This document shows positions 61,167 through 64,000 of a stretch of 64,000 nt of DNA, in pieces (position 1 is the stretch's first letter; every line of letters starts with the position of its first letter). The notes under the pieces were generated by a model, which was not told the DNA's origin, did not search any database, and worked only from the letters and a program-made list of their open reading frames with translations. This DNA is from Thalassobacillus devorans MSP14 (lineage in GTDB: Bacteria; Bacillota; Bacilli; Bacillales; Halobacillaceae): the NCBI RefSeq assembly GCF_000496835.1, contig NZ_KI543237.1, positions 625,582-689,581 on the forward strand. Direction: 5' to 3'. A program made the position numbers and the translations under genes.

Positions 61167-61200
61167 TCAAAAAAACCGGATGACTAATAAGTCATCCGGT
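61167..61200 (-). terminator. Terminator of the 206-codon hypothetical gene
   Basis: ACCGGATGACT pairs with AGTCATCCGGT, followed by TTTTTTT on the minus strand. Confidence 0.88.
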
Positions 61201-61210
61201 CTGTTACGTT

Positions 61211-61831
61211 TCAGGAAAGATGTCTCCCTAATTCTGATACCATCAGATCCAGCTTTTTCACTTTGGAAAGGCTGCTTTTAGGAAAACGTTTATCAAAGTT
61301 ATCAAACATTACTTGCAAACTCTCTTCGTCCAATAGCTCGCTATACGTATCAAAGGTATGGCGATACTGGTTGATATACCTTTTCATTTTTTTATAGAAG
61401 CTATTCAAATGATACGTCGATGAAAAATCGAACGCCTTGGCTACATCACTATCATAAGTAGGAAAATAACCGTTTAGTGTATGTAGCATTGCCGTCGCGA
61501 GCGGAAATTGCATCGTCGGATTGCCTTTATGGTTCTTCACTTCGTAAAGGTCGGTCACGACACGGACGATATTCGGCCGTTTTTCATTCCTTTGGTTCTC
61601 CATAATTTCAAAGAAACGATCCTGGAATTCCTCGGTCAGGCTCGGATTGTCCAACTTATAGAAATAACGGAAGTTGAACTGGAAGACAAGATCCTTCGTG
61701 ACATCCGTCTTTTTGAAGCGGTCATGCAGAAAGTGATAGACATCTATTTTTTCTGGGTCGATGTTATTGATTATGGTTTCCTGATCATCAAGCAGGAGGT
61801 CTTTGATGTCAGCTGCCGTTCTATATTTCAT
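61211..61831 (-). CDS. Conserved hypothetical protein, helical, 206 residues
   Basis: Starts at the ATG at 61831, with AGAGGTG eight bases before it; a GTG three codons earlier opens the frame inside that site. Highly charged and mostly helical, with many Tyr, Phe and Asp; no signal peptide, membrane span or Cys. Segments such as NIDPEKIDVYHFLHDRFKKT and MLHTLNGYFPTYDSDVAKAF do not match a family I can name. Monocistronic with a good terminator. Codon use looks like its neighbours, so it is likely a real cytosolic protein. Confidence 0.7.
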   Translation of the reverse strand: MKYRTAADIKDLLLDDQETIINNIDPEKIDVYHFLHDRFKKTDVTKDLVFQFNFRYFYKLDNPSLTEEFQDRFFEIMENQRNEKRPNIVRVVTDLYEVKNHKGNPTMQFPLATAMLHTLNGYFPTYDSDVAKAFDFSSTYHLNSFYKKMKRYINQYRHTFDTYSELLDEESLQVMFDNFDKRFPKSSLSKVKKLDLMVSELGRHLS

Positions 61832-62016
61832 CCGAATCACCTCTCCTATTCATTTTCCCTTTACCAACAGCGGGAAAACTATCAATTTTTCCCATAAAGC
61901 AGGCTCAGTAAAGCGTTTCCACGGGTATGATATGTTGTTTTCATCTTACCATAAAAACCCCGCGGGAAAAACGAAAGGGCTATTCAGAAATGACAAAAAC
62001 CTCGTTCTTCTGAAAC

Positions 62017-62484
62017 TTATGTATAGTGTTTCCGATTTACCAGACGGGCAGCCAGATTATATTGACGTGAAAAGGAAGATTTCGAGATGTCAATCTGATA
62101 GGTAGTATTGTCTGTAAAAAGGATTTCCATCTTGCCAGTGGAAATGACCCGCTGGTCTTTGACATGATGGTATGCGATCCAAACCTTTTCCCCTAATACA
62201 TTAGAACGTAGAGGGAACATCACAATATTGGATGGTGCACTCACTTCCACCGGCAGTTTTTTATCCGTTTGTAAAAAAGCTCTGGAAAAATCCCTCCGGC
62301 CATTAAAGGAGGCCCCATACAAAAGGCAACTATTATCAAGAATTTTTTTAACGCTCTTGTTGGTACAAATAACATGACTTTCTTCTCTTACGAAGGTGGA
62401 TACTTTATTTCCTGTTACATTCGGTTTTAACATCATGGTATCCTGATTTATTAAATAATCGGAGGCTACTTCAACACATTCCAC
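62017..62484 (-). CDS. comK: ComK-family transcription factor (short form)
   Basis: 155 residues from a GTG at 62484 with GGGGATGGAG upstream. The ComK signature is clear: NQDTMMLKP near the start, a SCLLYGASFNGRRDFSRAFL block and PVEVSAPSNIVMFPLRSNVL, then VWIAYHHVKD. B. subtilis ComK has 192 residues; this protein stops about where the C-terminal tail begins, so the last 30 or so residues, which aid tetramer formation and MecA/ClpC control, are missing. It could be a natural short ComK that escapes proteolysis, or inactive. Competence regulation is inferred from family only. Confidence 0.85.
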   Translation of the reverse strand: MECVEVASDYLINQDTMMLKPNVTGNKVSTFVREESHVICTNKSVKKILDNSCLLYGASFNGRRDFSRAFLQTDKKLPVEVSAPSNIVMFPLRSNVLGEKVWIAYHHVKDQRVISTGKMEILFTDNTTYQIDISKSSFSRQYNLAARLVNRKHYT

Positions 62485-62578
62485 ATCTCCATCCCCTTTT
62501 TCTCTCTTTTCTATTACATAAGACTATATTACTATACCAAAGGTCCGCGAAATTCATCATATCGTGTCAGATTTGTGA

Positions 62579-62607
62579 ACAATAACCATATTGTCCATAT
62601 AATGGTT
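62579..62607. promoter_or_regulatory. Nested inverted repeats before comK
   Basis: ACAATA-ACCA-TATTGT (62579-62594) overlaps AACCAT-N12-ATGGTT (62584-62607). They lie about 100 bp before the comK start and could bind a regulator. No AAAA-N5-TTTT ComK box was found, so autoregulation is not shown. Confidence 0.4.
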
Positions 62608-62701
62608 AATTCTTGTCAGTCATTACTTAAAACTAACTTGCCTGAGGTGCAGCACCCGACGCTCGGCGGCCGGATCGACCTGAAAGGGTGACTCCAAACA
62701 A

Positions 62702-62737
62702 AAAAGTCAGAAGCTGCCTGCCACAGCCTCTGACTTT
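62702..62737 (-). terminator. Terminator of the acidic lipoprotein gene
   Basis: AAAGTCAGA-A-GCT pairs with AGC-C-TCTGACTTT; TTTTTT follows on the minus strand. Confidence 0.85.
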
Positions 62738-62740
62738 TCC

Positions 62741-63028
62741 TCATTCGTTATTATTTTCTCCATTATCCATGGTATCTTCGTTTGTCATATCTTCTTCAGC
62801 CTGCTCCCCTTCTGCATCCATGTCCTCGGTTTCATTCATTTCTTCATCAGCAGCTTCCCCGTTCTCTCCATTTCCTTCTGTATTACCTTCCTCTTCTTCC
62901 ATGTCACCTTCTTCATTTTGTTCCGTTCCGTTGTTACCTGCATCATCTTCTGCCGTAGCACATGCGCCCAGCAAGAAAATCGCTAAAGTAGCCGCACCAA
63001 GTTTCATCCACCATTTATTAATCATCAT
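62741..63028 (-). CDS. Small, extremely acidic lipoprotein, unknown function
   Basis: 95 residues, ATG with AGGAGG upstream. A short basic N-terminus and hydrophobic core end in the lipobox LLGAC (Cys about 23). The mature part is almost only Glu, Asp, Asn, Gly and Met, with EEEGNTEGNGENGEAADEEM as an example, and no predicted fold. It would be anchored on the outer face of the membrane. Such Glu-rich lipoproteins are common in halophilic Bacillaceae; cation binding is a possible role. No homologue can be named. Confidence 0.75.
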   Translation of the reverse strand: MMINKWWMKLGAATLAIFLLGACATAEDDAGNNGTEQNEEGDMEEEEGNTEGNGENGEAADEEMNETEDMDAEGEQAEEDMTNEDTMDNGENNNE

Positions 63029-63139
63029 TTATTCCTCCTATTCAAGATTTATCACGCCTATCTTTCCCAATTTGTCATAAATAAACCACGTACAAGTAAT
63101 TTTCTGGCCAAAAAAAAACGCCCCGCCATCTGGCGAGTC

Positions 63140-63310
63140 GCTTGATTCTCACGAATTGCTTACCGGTGGATGCTTGCCGCGGGCACGACCTCAGCTAACT
63201 TGGTCAAGAAAATCACTTGACCAAGTGGATCTTCGGCTCGCGCTGTTCCCTCAGGCGTCCACCGAACGCTTATCGTGCAGTCCACAGTGGGATCGTTTAT
63301 TGGCTTTCAA
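63140..63310. repeat. Dispersed Bacillaceae-type palindromic repeat
   Basis: Outer arms CGGTGGA (63164) and TCCACCG near 63257-63263; an inner perfect stem ACTTGGTCAAG with CTTGACCAAGT (about 63198-63226). The segments TTGCCGCGGGCACGACCTC and CTTCGGCTCGCGCTGTTCC recur, in my memory, in intergenic regions of many Bacillaceae genomes. It is more GC-rich than its surroundings. It fills most of the gap between the lipoprotein gene and fabZ; function unknown. Confidence 0.7.
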
Positions 63311-63330
63311 AGTGAAAGACCATTTTCTTC

Positions 63331-63753
63331 TTATTTCAAAGCGAACATGATTTCAGCTTCACAAGCGAGCTCACCATCGACGGTCGCTTTTGCTTTTCCT
63401 TTTCCCATCGGTCCTTTGGCTCTTACGATTTCCACCTCAAGCTTCAGGCGGTCGCCTGGCTGAACCTGGCGCTTGAAGCGGCACTTGTCGATGCCTGTGA
63501 AGAAGGCAAGCTTGCCCTGGTTATCTTCCTTTTTCAGCATTGCGACTGCTCCGACTTGTGCAAGGGCTTCTACGATCAATACCCCAGGCATGACGGGATA
63601 GTCCGGAAAATGTCCCTGGAAAAATGGCTCATTGACTGTGACATTTTTATAGCCGACCGCGCGCTCTCCTTCCACTACTTCTTCAATCTGGTCGATCAAT
63701 AAGAAGGGGTAACGGTGCGGGATGATTTCTTTGATTTCGTTTATGTTCATCAT
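63331..63753 (-). CDS. fabZ: 3-hydroxyacyl-ACP dehydratase
   Basis: 140 residues from the ATG at 63753 (AAAGGAG upstream; a second ATG follows directly), which is the normal family length; the open frame to 63816 is not used. Hot-dog fold with the active-site His in [16 protein letters not shown] and Glu in [14 protein letters not shown]-terminal [18 protein letters not shown] is typical. It dehydrates 3-hydroxyacyl-ACP in type II fatty acid synthesis. No terminator besides the repeat region downstream is clear. Confidence 0.96.
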   Translation of the reverse strand: MMNINEIKEIIPHRYPFLLIDQIEEVVEGERAVGYKNVTVNEPFFQGHFPDYPVMPGVLIVEALAQVGAVAMLKKEDNQGKLAFFTGIDKCRFKRQVQPGDRLKLEVEIVRAKGPMGKGKAKATVDGELACEAEIMFALK

Positions 63754-63872
63754 ATGTAACAATCTCCTTTCGATATCAACTATGCCTATTATATACATGT
63801 TTGTCTGTTTCGACAAAGAATCATGAAGGGAGGTCCGTTACCATGAAAGGGATAGGATGGTCCGGGAAACAA

Positions 63873-63996
63873 CTCGCTTTCCAGCTGCATCGCCTAGACA
63901 CTCGCGACATAAGCAGTCCATCAACGGGAAGAAAGAACACTTCCCTTTTGCTGTTCTGCTTATGCGTGTCGTGTCTCCCAAGGCGATTACGCATTT
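63873..63996. repeat. Second dispersed Bacillaceae-type palindromic repeat
   Basis: ATCGCCT (63889) pairs with AGGCGAT (63980); GACATAAGCAG pairs with CTGCTTATGCGTGTC. The central part has ACGGGAAG and CTTCCC arms. The opening CTTTCCAGCTGCATCGCCTA is of the widespread CTAGCTCCAGCGCCTA type known from Bacillus intergenic regions. A 52-codon open frame through it (from 63843) is probably fortuitous. Confidence 0.7.
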
Positions 63997-64000
63997 ATTT

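Noticed and set aside
62688..63080. 130-codon plus-strand Ser/Pro-rich frame
   Set aside because: It is the antisense shadow of the acidic lipoprotein gene and its terminator.
63843..64000. Open frame with GGGAGG before an ATG, running off the right edge
   Set aside because: Most of it lies in a dispersed palindromic repeat, and the peptide has no protein-like pattern; it cannot be judged without the next bases.
1..64000. tRNA, rRNA and CRISPR loci, prophage genes
   Set aside because: None was recognised on either strand; only one complete insertion sequence was found.

Overview
The window looks like a chromosomal segment of a Gram-positive Bacillaceae, plausibly a halophilic or halotolerant genus. 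Evidence: poly(glycerol-phosphate) wall teichoic acid (WTA) genes of the Bacillus type (tagA, tagB, tagD, tagE, tagGH, tagO, an LCP ligase), a ComK homologue, SinI-type anti-repressors, strong AGGAGG ribosome sites, moderate-to-low GC and many acidic proteins. No rRNA, tRNA or CRISPR array was seen.

Layout. (1) 1-5745, minus: a catabolic operon (YtcJ-type amidohydrolase, M20 amidohydrolase, YfcC-type permease) behind a clear sigma-54 -24/-12 promoter, with its PAS/AAA+ activator upstream. (2) 5890-13410: secreted or peptidase-like proteins (S66 peptidase, 5'-nucleotidase, M14 carboxypeptidase, PQQ-type propeller) separated by a family of GC-rich palindromic terminators. One terminator is interrupted by a complete IS3-family element; another locus carries two gene remnants between half-palindromes. 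(3) 13411-36383: cell-wall polymer region. It holds tagA plus a glycosyltransferase; a divergent O-antigen-ligase-like/MurJ-like/GT4 operon; a large SH3-repeat glucosaminidase; a leftward tagF-like/tagE/tagF-like/tagG/tagH operon; a rightward tagD-tagB-LCP operon; and tagO. (4) 36506-40679: a 38-codon orphan gene and three paralogous degenerate-HTH/TPR proteins with a VanZ-like membrane protein. (5) 40828-47161: an AEC transporter, an RpiR-regulated gluconate operon (gntK, gntP, gnd) and two overlapping SinI-like anti-repressors without SinR.

(6) 47610-54502, minus: a MurNAc recycling operon (RpiR regulator, AmiE-like serine hydrolase, ABC importer, BadF-type kinase, MurQ), using an ABC importer plus kinase where B. 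subtilis uses a PTS permease. (7) 54810-60972: a CBS-domain protein and a TetR-RND adaptor-RND pump efflux operon. (8) 61211-64000: a conserved hypothetical, a short ComK, an acidic lipoprotein, fabZ and two dispersed Bacillaceae-type palindromic repeats.

The central theme is envelope biology: WTA is primed (TagO, TagA, TagB), extended (TagF-like), glucosylated (TagE), exported (TagGH) and attached (LCP); cell wall is cut (glucosaminidase) and its sugar recovered (mur operon). Candidate PhoP-type 11-bp repeats lie before the 5'-nucleotidase and over the tagD promoter, suggesting phosphate control. All calls are from reading the sequence; no database search was run.
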